Positions 21,343 to 33,094 of a stretch of DNA of 64,000 bases are shown here, piece by piece; within the stretch, counting starts at the first letter, position 1, and every line of letters begins with the position of its first letter. The notes beneath the pieces are model-generated. The model saw nothing but the letters and a program-made list of their open reading frames with translations, was not told where the DNA came from and searched no databases. The stretch lies in contig WHUZ01000067.1 of assembly GCA_015179045.1 (NCBI GenBank), forward strand, positions 248,001 to 312,000. Reading direction: 5' to 3'. Made by a program: the position numbers and the translations under genes. This DNA is from Kalaharituber pfeilii (taxonomy: Eukaryota; Ascomycota; Pezizomycetes; Pezizales; Pezizaceae).

Positions 21343-24300
21343 ATGTCTTTCGGATTTGGTGTCGGCGATTTCCTTGCGGTTGGCAAGCTAGCTTGGACTC
21401 TCTATCGTGAGGGTTTTCTTGTTGCTCGTGGTGCACCGCGAGAATTTAGACTACTGGTCGATGAACTGAAGACATTACATACAATGATGCTCGCTTTCGC
21501 TGAAGAGGTCGAAAATGCGGACTCGATTTTGATACGCGCTGGTGAAGATCGCCAGAAAATGGTCAAAAACATACTGAATGGCATTGAAGAAACGCTAAGT
21601 GGGCTCAATGATGCCTTCCGCAAGCATCGCAATCTAGGGAGTACGTCTCGATCTGGCTTTAAGCGGCAGTGGGATAAATTTAAGTGGGCGGTCGATGCAA
21701 GCGACGTGGATGAGCTAAGAAATAAGGTGTGCCTCCTATTGACCTCACCTCATATGCGCCGCCGAAGCTAATGTAGTAACTGCAGTTGACATACCAAAAT
21801 GGTGTGCTCTCTTTGCTTCTCACATGTGCTGGAAAGTAAGTATTTTGTAATTTTTTTTTTTTGTCCATTTAGCATATCCATATTATTTGCACGATTATCA
21901 CTCTACATTCCCTGCCACAGCCTGGTACATTAGCCTGTATGCGGAGTTACGTGAACATGTGATTTTCCTGTTGTTTGCAAAGCGGGCGGGGTGCAATGAC
22001 TTTTGTGTGCAATGACTTTTGTCTAGTCACAAGGAATAAAATGCAAATGGCCAGTGGAGTAAGCTGACGTTGTTATAGTTCATCGCTGCAACGGATCGAA
22101 AATACCACCAAAGCTATAGATGATGGGATTCACCAGCTTAAGGGTTTTATACAACAAGGTCGGAAAGGGAGTCTTTCTCCTAATCCACCTGTCGTATCGG
22201 TTCCATGCAACGTAGACGATTTTGATAGCGTCGCTTTTAGTGAGCAATGTATGTTGGCAGCGGAAGCATCACAGCCCTGGACAGCGATTAGTATTGCAGA
22301 CTGGATTAAAGCGGGTAGATGGTGGTTGCTTAGGGTACGAAATTTTATCTGTGACCGTGGGTTGCTCATCATGAAAGCGTACTTCTAAGTTCTAATTTAC
22401 AATCTTATGTGTATAGGCAAGCATGGAGCTCCTTCCAGCAGAAGGAAAGATATCTCGTCAAGCTTATATTAACCTGCTTAAAGCTTCATGGATCCTCATC
22501 GACGTTATTACTGTTCACCCGCAATTTAGCTACATTGAGACCTCAGTCAGATATGAAGTAATGAGCCTAACGAAGGTGAGCTTGATACTTATACCGTCCC
22601 GTTTCCAAACATCTAAACATCCAGTAATTAACACCACAGAAGGCCATCAATCAGGAATTCAAGCGCCTAGAGAACCTGAAGATTACAATTCCTCGTATCG
22701 GCACTATCGGTGGTGACATACAAATTTGGGAAGGACAAGCAAGGGGCCCCACGCTCAAACCTGACGCTGAGTCGAAGGAGCTAGGAACTGCATGGAAGAT
22801 GCCCGATGATGATATACTATTTCAAAGGCTAGTATCCTAAAAATTATTGCGCTACACAAATAACGCTAAGAAATTTAGATTTGCAAACTTCCACGCTGAT
22901 CGCCATTCGGAGCAAATTTTTTCTTTGATACTACTACTAAACAACAAGAAAACCAGATGTGCCCGTCTAGTCATATATGATTCTGGCTGGAGAGACTTGG
23001 CAGTATACTACTTTACAGGTATTTTGGAGACCCCTCGTTTATAGAGCTTCTTTCTGGCACTCTTTTCTTTTTAACTATTATTAACGTTGCTGATCTAAAC
23101 GTAGCTCAAACGTGCCTCTTCTACATTCCCCGTTTGGAGGAGCCCAATGCGGTGCATATAAGAAGGCGGCATATTACATTCTCGGAACACGCAGGTTACT
23201 TATTCCCTTGTTATTACAGCTAAATACATTCTTGAATTGCTCATTCAACTAACGGTCCATATAGATTCAATACTTCTCTATGTCATGATTCTCCTCTATA
23301 CGAAATATGCTTCCATGGCCCATGGCAACGATTCTTTCACCTCAGATATAACGAACCACTATGCACTCATGCTGCTGATTGCCATAAAAGAATCGTCTAC
23401 TGATGCCATCAAATCTTTGTTGGCAATGGAAGATTTCCTGCGGCATGATAGTGATCCTAAAGCCAACCCTTCTTTCATCAGGATGGCCCAGACAGTAGCT
23501 CAAACTGTTCTGTGTGGGGGGATGCAAATTGAAAAGGAAGCCAAGTACTCGCCACTTGTGTATCCCCCCAGTGAGCAATCTTTGCTTGAGTGGATGCTAT
23601 GCACGGGCCATCAGGAGATGGTTAAGCGGTTTCTCTACGAAAAGGGACTCCCTCCTCCCCAAGCTGGACTGCAGGAGTCTTGGTCCTTAACTAGGTTGAT
23701 ATGTAGGCAGCGGGACGATTTGCTATTCTTCTTGTTACCAGATACGACACCATCTAGAGGATTCCCTAACGAATGTTTTTGGATTGCAATTCGTACGGCA
23801 AACGAAGCTGTGATCAATTTGCTGCTCAACCGCGGTGCCAACATCGAGGCCAAGATTGACGGACAGACGCCTCTACTCTACGCCACTGAGAGAGGGCATG
23901 AGGCTATCGTTAAGCTGCTGCTGGATCGCGGTGCCCAAACCCAGGCCAGATCAGATGACCAGTTGACACCTCTGCATATTGCCATCGATAAAGGGCACGA
24001 GGCTATAGTGCAACTGCTTCTCAAGCATGGTGCTGATATCGAGGCTAAGAGTGGAGACGAATGGACATCACTGCACTACGCCGCCCGGAAAGGTCATAGA
24101 ACTCTAGTCAGGCTGCTGCTCGATAGAGGTGCCAACATTCGCGCCATGTGCAAGGAAGGTCTCACGCCATTGCATCTTGCCGTCATGAAGGGGAGTAACG
24201 CTATAGTGCAGCTGCTTCTAGATCATGGTGCTGATATTGAGGCCAGCAGTGGAGATGGATGGACACCACTGCACTACGCCGCCCTGGAAGGTCGTAGAAC

Positions 24301-25561
24301 TCTAGTCCAACTGCTGCTCGATCGAGGTTCCAACATTGACGCCATGTCTAAGGACGGTCAGTCGCCATTGCATCTCGCCGCCTTCAACAGACATGAGGCC
24401 ATTTGCAAGCTGCTTCTCGATCAGGGTGCCGACGTTGACGCCAAGTGCAGAGAGAACGCACCCACGCCTCTACACCACGCGATTTCGGCGGGGTCAGAGG
24501 CCATAGTTAAGTTACTGCTCGGGCACGGTGCCAATGTCGGGGTAACGGTTGGAGAGGAAAAACTATTGCACAAGGCCGTTGAGGAACATCATGAGGCTAT
24601 CGTCAACCTGCTGCTCGATCATGGTGCCGACATTGAAGCCCAGGGTGGAAGATATGCGCGGACACCATTGCACTACACTGTTGGCAAAGGGTATGTAGCT
24701 ATCGCAAAGCTCCTGCTCGATCGCGGCGCAAACGTCCAGGCCAGGAACAACAAAGATGAGACATTGCTGTTTACCGCCTTCGAAAATCCCGATATGTACA
24801 ACTTGCTTCTCACTTATGGTGCCGATATCAATGCCCAGCAGGGAGTGGACGGCCTGACGGTGCTGCAATACACCATCAAGTACGAGAATCTGCATAGGGT
24901 CGAGTTTTCGAGGCTGCTCGATAGCGGTGCTGACATTGAGGCCAAGAATAAGATGGGGTGGACAGCACTGTACTACGCCGTCGACAGGGAGAGGAGCGGA
25001 GTAATTCGTCGGCTGTTCAAGCATGGGGCCGACCTCGAAGCAAAGGCTGGAGAGTTCTCACAGACCCCATTGCACTATGCCACTAGCGCTAGCGTTAGCC
25101 TTCGGGAGAACATTATTAATATAGTTCACACCCTGCTCGATTGCGGTGCAGACTTGGAGGCCATGGATAAGCGGGGATGGACACCACTACACTACGCCGC
25201 CGAAAGTGGGAATATGGCAATAGTCCGCCTGCTACTCGATCGCGGTGCGAACCTCGAGGCCAGGAATAGACAGAAGCAGACACCACTTCACTGCGCGTGC
25301 ACCGTCCAGAAAGGGAACGAGGATGTAGTTAGGCTTTTGCTTAATTGGGGAGCCGACATTGAGGCTGAGGATCGAGATGGAAAGCTACGACCACTACACT
25401 ACGCTGCTCGGAACGGGAATCGGGCTATCGTCGAGTTGCTTTTTGAGCGTGGTGCAGATATCCAGGCGAAGGGCGGAGATGGAGAGTGGACGGCGTTACA
25501 ATATGCCACTGAGAATGGGCATGATGATATAGTCAAGCTGCTTAGCGATTGGGCTGCCTGA
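21343..25561 (+). CDS. Ankyrin-repeat protein with fungal receptor-like N-terminus
   Basis: Eight exons keep frame: 21343-21726, 21786-21835, 22079-22334, 22417-22575, 22640-22831, about 22871-23018, 23105-23194, 23265-25561; about 1,191 aa. The acceptor of exon 6 could instead lie 8 nt downstream. The N-terminus MSFGFGVGDFLAVGKLAW and the middle blocks WTAISIADWIKAGRWWLL and QAYINLLKASWILIDV are of a type found at the head of fungal ankyrin or NLR-like proteins. No NACHT or NB-ARC nucleotide-binding motif is visible. The last exon encodes about 17 ankyrin units (for example TPLHYAALEGRRTLVQLLLD), arranged in two-unit modules. Likely role is protein binding, possibly recognition of self or foreign molecules; that is inference. 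Intron 2 (243 nt) holds a decayed hairpin element. Confidence 0.8.
21910..21954 (+). mobile_element. Decayed hairpin element, family C type, in an ankyrin-gene intron
   Basis: CCCTGCCACAGCCTGGTAC then TTAGCCTGTATGCGGAG and TTACGTGA matches the family C end of the LINE at 58568-59907, but the A tail is lost. It lies in intron 2 (21836-22078), whose 243-nt length is far above that of the other introns of this gene (59-90 nt), consistent with an insertion. A separate poly(T) tract lies near 21849-21861. Confidence 0.6.
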
Positions 25562-25967
25562 CCGCATGCGCGAGTGGCTTTGTTATCAGACCCTCTATGC
25601 TCTGTAGCTCTTTCTATGCTTTCAAGGCTATAGCCAGAGAGCATATCAATGCTTCCTAATATTGGTGTCTGCACTTGCTGTACAATCGAATGACTCCCAC
25701 TCACACTCAGTAATCTCCTTTGCTCAGCTACGTGATGCTACATTCACTTTCTCCTTTGCCCGGCGACCTCCCAGCTGCAGCAGAGGACCCAGTGCGTAGA
25801 GTAGTGCAATTAGGTGTAGTGCGCCCCACGCTCATATCGGATGTACAGTAATGCTCTGCAATATAGTTCAAAATTACTATGACGGGGAGTAAAATGTACC
25901 CTCCTGCGGGGAGTAGCGGGGAGTAAGTCGTTCCGCCTAACGCCGCCGACAACAACCTCCACAGAAC
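25562..25967. other. Ankyrin gene 3' flank; nothing else recognised
   Basis: No gene is supported. A short direct duplication, GCGGGGAGTA, occurs twice around 25915-25925. Confidence 0.4.
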
Positions 25968-26493
25968 TAGTGAGCGGCACGAGCCGAGCCAGCTCGAGCC
26001 AGCTCGAACTCAAACGAGCAAAGATCATTCTAGTGTTTTTCTTGCCAGCTCGCTAAAATGCTTAGCCAGCGCAAGGTTTCATAAACTGTAAATACCTAAT
26101 ATAGTAATAATTAGAGACTTGGAGCTCATTCTGACCTACCAACAACTTCGAAATGCACAATTTAGCTGATAGTAGTGAGAAAGATGAAAATTTAGCTTAG
26201 TTTAGTTTAGTTTGTCAATATTATATATATAATCAATCTAGGCTCGAGCCGAGCTCACTTACCCACGACATCTTGGAGTGGGCAGGGGCATAGGAGACAC
26301 ACAGGATCTTTTCTTATTCCTTTTCTTCTACCTTCATATGTATCTAATCTCATGTAACTAATCTCACCATAGCCCCCAGGGCGGCACGCGAGTAATGATA
26401 TAAAAAAAAAAAAAAAAAAAAAAAATCACTTACCCACGAGCTGGCTCGAGCTCACCCTCCAGCTCGGCTCGAGCTAGCTCGTGCCGCTCACTA
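25968..26493. mobile_element. hAT MITE with a nested LINE tail
   Basis: TIRs TAGTGAGCGGCACGAGCC and GCTCGTGCCGCTCACTA with 8-bp TSD CACAGAAC (25960-25967 and 26494-26501). The interior matches the other copies (ATGCTTAGCCAGCGCAAGG, TTTAGCTTAGTTTAG). Without the nested LINE piece and its duplication it is about 355 bp, longer than the 281-291 bp copies because it has extra subterminal GAGCTCGAGC-type repeats near the right end. Confidence 0.9.
26269..26425 (+). mobile_element. LINE 3' end, 157 bp, family A
   Basis: Perfect 14-bp TSD TCACTTACCCACGA (26255-26268 and 26426-26439). It begins with the last codons of ORF2 (DILEWAGA then stop), followed by 3' UTR, the hairpin CTCACCATAGCCC...GGGCGGCACGCGAG, TAATGATAT and poly(A). 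It is intermediate in length between the hairpin-only units and the coding LINE fragments. Confidence 0.9.
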
Positions 26494-26533
26494 CACAGAA
26501 CGAGTTTTTGGAGCGACTTCGCACCCAAAATAG

Positions 26534-26588
26534 CTCGCCATAGCCCACAGGGCGGCATGTGAGTAATGATATAAAAAAAAGGAAAAAA
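26534..26588 (+). mobile_element. Hairpin retroposon, family A
   Basis: CTCGCCATAGCCC, ACA, GGGCGGCATGTGAG, TAATGATAT and an A-rich tail broken by GG. The flanks CCCAAAATAG and ACCACAATAG give only an imperfect duplication. Confidence 0.75.
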
Positions 26589-26897
26589 CCACAATAGGAT
26601 TACTCACGAACCTTACCTGGATCAATAGTATTCAGTACGCTGATTCTGTTGATCGAATTTTTATCCCGAAAAACTTTTTTACCGCATCGGCCACACGCGA
26701 CGTAATTTACAGTACCCACAGTAACTCACTGATTGGTCAAAGAGGCTCAAAGGGTGGCCACCGAGGAAATCGGTTTGTACCAGTTTCTCCACAGCCACCA
26801 GCACCTACAACCCACCATCACCACCACCCCAAACCAATCAATACTTTTTTAAGAGGCTACGTATCTGAAGCCTGCGCTGCCGCACTATCAACAACCA

Positions 26898-26953
26898 TCA
26901 TCCACCTACAACCGTCATCCACCTACAACCGTCATCCACTTACAACCGTCATC
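26898..26953. repeat. 17-bp minisatellite
   Basis: ATCCACCTACAACCGTC is repeated a little over three times, with one unit ATCCACTTACAACCGTC. Upstream near 26843-26875 the text AAGAGGCTACGTATCTGAAG recalls AAGACGGCTACCTGAAG at 20530, so this may be a third, short remnant of the duplicated membrane-gene flank. Confidence 0.7.
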
Positions 26954-26969
26954 TAACCTACATGAATCG

Positions 26970-27030
26970 CCCTGCCTTGGCGAACAGCTGCATGCGGGGT
27001 CACGTGAAAGAAAAAAAGAAAGAAAAAAAA
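26970..27030 (+). mobile_element. Hairpin retroposon, family B
   Basis: CCCTGCCTTGGCG, AACAGC, TGCATGCGGGG, TCACGTGA and an A/G tail. Perfect 14-bp TSD ACCTACATGAATCG at 26956-26969 and 27031-27044. The left end is exactly the hairpin start. Confidence 0.9.
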
Positions 27031-27044
27031 ACCTACATGAATCG

Positions 27045-27674
27045 ATACACCAATCGATACAATGTGCCAATGGATCGAGTTATTCACCAATATTTGCCGA
27101 ATCGTTCGAATTGCTGAAGTAGGCCTCAATTAGAACTCTTTCATATAGCGAAAATGGATAGGTGTACTCCATTTAGTTTTTTCGTTGAGGGCCAAACTAT
27201 GATAGGACTTTCCGAAACGCACAGTGGGCCATTGCGCTGCATATGCATATGCATATACATCGTCCTTCTGAGTAATCTCCAAAACTGGCTAGCGTCTTCG
27301 CCCAGTACGTTCGACTCATAATTCGTCACATTGCACACAAAATCAGTGATTCCGTAAATCTACAAGTGGTAATTATGTCACGTGTCAGCATTTTGCGCAG
27401 AATTCAGTGGATCCGCAACTGAGAAAAGAATTTTTCAAAAACTCAGGGGTAAGGCGCGAGGTTGTGTATATATATTTGCTATGACCACAGACCCTGGTTG
27501 AAGACCCTAACAGTCTAGGTCGTGCTCTAAATTCAGACAATTGCACAAAAAAAAAAAAAGGTGGGAATTTAGTTCCACCTTCATCAGATTCCTCATTTTT
27601 GTCATCGTCTCCCATCTAAACACAGCACCCGTAAACATCCACTTAACCGCAATCGACATTACCTCTCAATTGCA
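27045..27674. other. Upstream region of the ABC-F gene
   Basis: No gene is supported. There is an ATGCATATGCAT-like alternating stretch near 27235-27255 and a 13-nt A tract near 27546. The ABC-F promoter should be in the last few hundred bases. Confidence 0.4.
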
Positions 27675-30058
27675 ATGCCGCGTCAACCTGTTCCTCATGC
27701 CTCCACCTCCTGCGACAGCCTACCCCCTCTTCACGCCACATCCCAACAAACGCGCTTCCACCTCAACTCCGCCACTACTTCCTCCGGCGCCTCCCGCGAC
27801 CTCGACATCCCCGGCGTAACTCTCACCCTCGGACACTCAACCGAGATCCTTGTCGACGCACACATCAAGCTCGCAGCCGGCGCACGTTATGTCCTCGTCG
27901 GGAGGAACGGGGTTGGAAAGTCCACTCTCCTAAGGGCACTGGGAACGGGAGTGATCCCGGGTATGGAGGAGGGGGGTTGGAAAGTTGCGTTATTGCAGCA
28001 GATGGAGAGGCAGGTGCAAGGCGGGAGTGGAGGCGGGATTACTGAATCGGGGGCTGCTCAGAGAGAAACGGTATTGGAGTATGTGGTTAAAAGTGATGTG
28101 GAACGGGAGAAGTTATTGCGGAGAGCCGAGTGTAAGTGTTCACGCCTCCAATGCAGATGTCACAAGTCAAGAACTTATAATATCAATCAAACACAGTGCT
28201 CCGCAAAGCCATCGACGACACAACTGACCACGTTGCGGCCGTGCGGGCCCTCCGCCAAATCCAGCACGAAGACCGCCTCGCTCGCCTCCACGAGGCCCAG
28301 AAGCTTGCGTCTCTCCGCAGCGGCGCGCGCGGAATGAAAGCCCGCAAGGAGCTCCTGGCCCTGGAAGTCGAAGTAGAAACTGAGCTCACGAAGCTCTCCC
28401 TCCTCGACTCCACCCCCGCAACCACTGGTGTCCCTGCCCTCGCCGACCAATCGCAATTTGCTGCGGAGACCCAAGCCGCGATTGCACTGCTCGCGGATAT
28501 CGAGTCCGCCCTCGAGTCCATCTCGGCGTCGGAGACACAGAATCTCGCCTCCGCACTTCTGCAAAATCTTGGGTTCTCCACTTCCCTCCTCAATACCCCC
28601 GTCTCCGCCCTCTCCTCGGGTATGTTCATGCGTACCAAACTCGCGTCCCTCCTCCTCCGTCCGAACCCCAACACCCTACTTCTGCTCGACGAGCCCACAA
28701 ACTACCTCGATCTCCCTTCGCTGCTCTGGCTCACGGAGCACCTGACCACCGCACTTCCTTCCACTTGCATTCTCGTCGTCATCACTCACGACCGCGCCTT
28801 CGCGGACGACATCGGCGAGCACGTACTCATTCTCAAGGACAGGGCCCTCACCTCCTTCCACGGAACCCTCAGCTCTTATCTACACTCTCGGGCCGTGGAG
28901 CGCAAGCGCCTCCAGAAACTCAAAGCCGCCCAGGACAAGCAAGTCGCGCACATCGAATCCACCATATCCTCCCAACTGCGCGCCGCAAGGGTCTCCGGCG
29001 ACGACAAGAAACTCAAACAGGCAGTGTCACGTAAGAAGAAACTTGAGGAGCGCACGGGAGTGCAAACGAACGCGCGGGGTGGTAAGTTTAAGCTCAATCG
29101 AGACCTCGCTGGATACCACCTCTCAAGGCGTGCGGAGATTGAGATTCCGCCCGAGGAGGCCGCCGCAAAGCTCGCGGTCCCTCGGTCGCCGCGCCCCGAG
29201 TTACGTTTCCCGGGCCCGCTCGTCAGCGTCGAGGGACTTTCCTGGACCTATGCTGGTGCCAAGACGCCCGTGCTGAAGAACGTGACCCTCACCATCCACC
29301 CCGGCGACCGCCTCGGCCTCGTGGGCCTGAACGGCGCTGGCAAAAGCACTCTCGTGAACGTCCTCGCTGACCGCACTCCGCCCCTCTCCGTTGGCCGCCT
29401 GACGGCCGGTACTGTTACGCGCCACCCCAAAGCGCGCATTGGCTACTTCTCCCAGTCAGAGGTCGACAAGCTCGATTGTGCTGATTTCCGCACACAAACA
29501 GCACTCGTGTACCTTGCCGCTGGCCGCACAGACACTCTCTCCGACCCAGCGTCCGCCCAACTCCTCCGCGGGCTCCTATCCAGCCTCGGTCTCAGTGGCC
29601 ACGTCGTATCTGGCCTGCCGCTTTCGCAGCTCAGCGGCGGACAAAAAGTGCGTGTTGCCCTTGCAAAGATGCTGTGTCCCGATCCACCGGCGCCAGGAAC
29701 CAAGAGCTACGAAGACCTACCTGTGCCGCATATGCTGGTCCTAGATGAGGTTACAACGCATTTAGATGCTGACAGTGTGATGGCTCTTGCGGAGGAGATA
29801 CGGAAGTTTAAGGGGGCGGTCGTCGTGGTGAGCCACGACCGGTGGTTTGTGAAGGTAGTTGTTGAGGGTAAAAGGGATGGGAAGGATGGGGATTGGGATG
29901 GCTCGGATGAAAGCGAGGAGAGCGAGGAAGAGGAGGACGCAGGGTCCCCCGGTAGGGTGTACTTAGTTGGTGGGGGGAACGTCGAGCTGTTGGAGGGTGG
30001 AGTGGCGGAATTTGAGCAAAGACTAAGGGGTAAAAAGAGGAAGGGTAAGAAGAAGTAG
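27675..30058 (+). CDS. ABC-F family ATPase (soluble, twin ABC domains)
   Basis: Exons 27675-28131 and 28197-30058, phase 1 intron with donor GTAAGT, give about 772 aa. The first ABC domain has Walker A VGRNGVGKSTLLRAL, a weakened signature LSSGM, Walker B LLLLDEPTNYLD and H-loop ITHDRAF. A charged linker follows, then the second domain with VGLNGAGKSTLVNVL, signature LSGGQKVRVALAKML, Walker B HMLVLDEVTTHLD and VVSHDRWF. There are no membrane spans, as expected for ABC-F proteins, which act on ribosomes. The C-terminus is acidic then lysine-rich (KKRKGKKK). Two departures from consensus are LSSGM for LSGGQ in domain 1 and DEVT for DEPT in domain 2. The coding region is much richer in GC than its flanks. 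Which ABC-F subfamily this is, I cannot say. Confidence 0.9.
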
Positions 30059-33000
30059 CCAGTGTCGATGGGCGAGGAGAGCGTGAGGGGACGGAAGAGG
30101 AGTTGCCTTGGATATGCATACTGAATTTATAGATCTTTTTTTCTTTTTTTTTTTCAAGGAATCCCAGGGAATAGGAATAATAGAGCTGTTTAATGATATT
30201 TATATAGACATACTTGTTTTAAACTAGGAGCAAAGCTGCATCTGCGAAATTTGTATTTCAAATTTGTGCAACTGCACAACTCATAGAGTTGGAGCTCTCC
30301 GCCTTCCTATAGCATAGGTTCTCTTTGTTCTTCGTTCATGATGTGGAGGCAATACACACCATCAGATTTTTCACTTGTTACACTGCAGCGTTAGCCGCAC
30401 GTTTCCTGGGGGTTTCGGTGTAAAGAAATTTGGGACAATTTATGAAGTTGGGATTCAGATAGTCTGATGGATTGAGACAGGTTTGCTGGAAGGGGAGGCT
30501 TGGCAGCTAGTCTTGAGACTTTTCAGCTACGATATGCAGCGGGTGGACGGGATCTAGGCAAAGGCTAGTCTGATTACAAGACTAGGCAAAGGCAATGTTA
30601 TAATCGGTATTCTTGGTGTCACTGTTACCTTCAGGCGGACAACCCATTTCCTCGCATCGGGGCAGGCAGGGAAGCAACGAAGTAGTAAAACCAAGCGTTT
30701 GTTTTTTATTTTTTTCCTTTGTAGTTTTGAATAGTTACGTACATACACAACCGGTAATAAGGCATGAAGCCAATGCGGCTGCGGCGCTGATACAGTATAG
30801 GTAGGTGGTTGCTGATTTCGCTACACACGGCAATGCAGAAACTTTGCGTAGAACGATTTACGCACAGCTCTCAGAATCTGATAAGATAACGCTAAATGAC
30901 TTTTGATTTTATTGCTTACGAAGGGCAAATCAAAAAGCGTAAGGCACTACTAATAAGCTCTGAAGGAAGAACACTAGAAGCTGAGAGAACCTTGTAGGCA
31001 TCCCGATTTCAGCAGCACTCGGCTTCTACTGTTCGGGCGGATGATTTACCCTCTTTCAATAATTTCCCGTACTCCCTTTTCATGTTTGCTTGAGAAGATT
31101 TAGAGTGGAATTGCGGTCGCTTCTCTCCATGTATGTTGTCTATACAAAGGCGCACATGAGTGGGAGGAAAAAAAGTGTGCTAAGTCCAAGAAGCAAAAAA
31201 AAAAAAAAAAGATCAGGGCAAAGAATTACCTGATTCCGCTGGTTGCAATCGAACAACACTCGCGGTTTTGCACGGGATCTGGAGAAGTTGCTAAATATAA
31301 GTCTTGGTCTGTCGCTCTCAAAAGGCGACGTCACAAATTCCAAAGATTTGCATCTTCCGGCGTTACCATTTGCTGATACACACATTCCTACCCTGCAGTG
31401 GGCCGGTTTTAAACTCCGCCAAATTGCAGGTAGAATCTGATAAAAATTTGTTCGCAAGCAAATTGGCTCGGGTGCCTTATCATATCTTCCATCTACTTCG
31501 GGTCGTTAAAGCTGGAATCACAATGCCATGCAAGGATGTGCAAGGATAACGTATAAAATTGATGTCCGAACAAAGTTAGTCTGATATGGTTTGCAGTTAG
31601 ACATGAATAGATGGACAAGTCGCTTCTTATAGGATAATGAATGTGGAACGGATTATGATGTTGAAATTGTCGCTGACTGCTAAAGAAAACCTACGTCTTG
31701 TGCCACACACCGCAATGGGTCTGAACAAGGCTCAGCATTTGCGCATCCTCGTTACGGAGCTTCCATCCTATCTGGTTCTGCGGGTAACTTAACGATGCGG
31801 AATGAATACCTATGCCATTTCTGCCTCAGCGCAAACTCTCCCAAGTAGCGTAGAGAAATGAACTGCTCCTTCAAAACTCCAATAAAAACGAGATATTCTC
31901 GCGGTTCAGTGGATAAATCCTCATGAATTCCAGTATCTCGATACTACCATAAACGTCTCCGCGCTAATGGAATAGGCTATTCACTGCGCTGGAACTGATA
32001 CCCGGTAATGTGCCAAGAATGAGGTACAGCCCATCCAACGATTACAAAACCCTTGCAACCTTGCATGAGCTATACTCCCTACCAATTTGAGGTGAAGAAG
32101 CGGTGTAAAGAATTATTTCGCTTTCCGGAGGAATTGAGGTGAGTTTCCTTTGATTATTCCATTTGGTGGTTGGTCGCAGAAAATTTCTAGGCGTCGAACA
32201 AGCTTCAGCTATAATATATAACAAGTCAAACTAAGAATTTGCACAACGGTAAGTGAACGCCATTTTTCTCCCGGCCTAAATTTAACGTGGATCCGCAAAG
32301 TCTGACATACATGCCGTATGCGCTTAGCGTTGAAGGGATTTATTGCTTCCATCTCCATTCCAGTCCGTCTCATACAGGTGACTATGACATTAATTGTCAA
32401 CACGTTTCGTTTCAGAGTAATTCTTCTTTTTGCAGGCAGTGGCATGTAGAATTCTTGTTGCCCGTTCACCGTTGTCGTTATTTACCCATCATGGCATATC
32501 CAGATTTTTTTTTTTTTTTTTTTTTATATCAGTACTCGCATGCCGCCCTATGTGCTAGTATGGCGAGGATTTATTAAAAGAAGGACGGAAATTAACGGCT
32601 AAATACATGTAGCATATCCAGAGACCGGCCCCATGCCTCTCACTGCCGCAACGAAACATTCACATCCCGCACAACGTCTGCCCAGAACCGCATACTTTAA
32701 GCATTCAGCTTATCGTTGCGCTGCAGACAGGCATTTCGAATTTATTAACCTATTTGGGAAGGGGTTGTTTGATACGAATGGAAAGTTATTAGCACTTTGT
32801 TGGTTTTTGAATTTGAATCTGGTAATGTGATCACAAAAAGAGTCACGAGACCCCAGTATTACTGCTCCGAGATGCTCTCTTGCCCAGCACCCTTCGCATA
32901 TTCTGTCGGGTCAACATACAGATTGGTAGGCCTGCACAATTGGTGGAGCACCAGACATAGAGGGGTTGCAAACCCCGAGAACATCTCTGCACTTGCTGAG

Positions 33001-33094
33001 ATACTGCTATGCTCGAATCTGACCTTGATTCACTACATAATTACATTCGCAGGTATATACGAGACATATAAACACATACAATCCAGTAACCCCT
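30059..33094. other. 3 kb spacer; one LINE-tail insertion, no supported gene
   Basis: I see no coding region that I can support. T-rich tract near 30137-30156 (ABC-F 3' flank) and an A tract near 31196-31212 have no hairpin beside them. The only recognised element is at 32505-32611. Confidence 0.45.
32505..32611 (-). mobile_element. LINE 3' end with extra UTR, 107 bp, family A
   Basis: On the minus strand about 45 nt of 3' UTR precede the hairpin CTCGCCATACTAGCAC, ATA, GGGCGGCATGCGAG, then TACTGATAT and poly(A). TSD of 11 bp GCATATCCAGA at 32494-32504 and 32612-32622. It shows that copies longer than the hairpin alone do occur. Confidence 0.85.
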
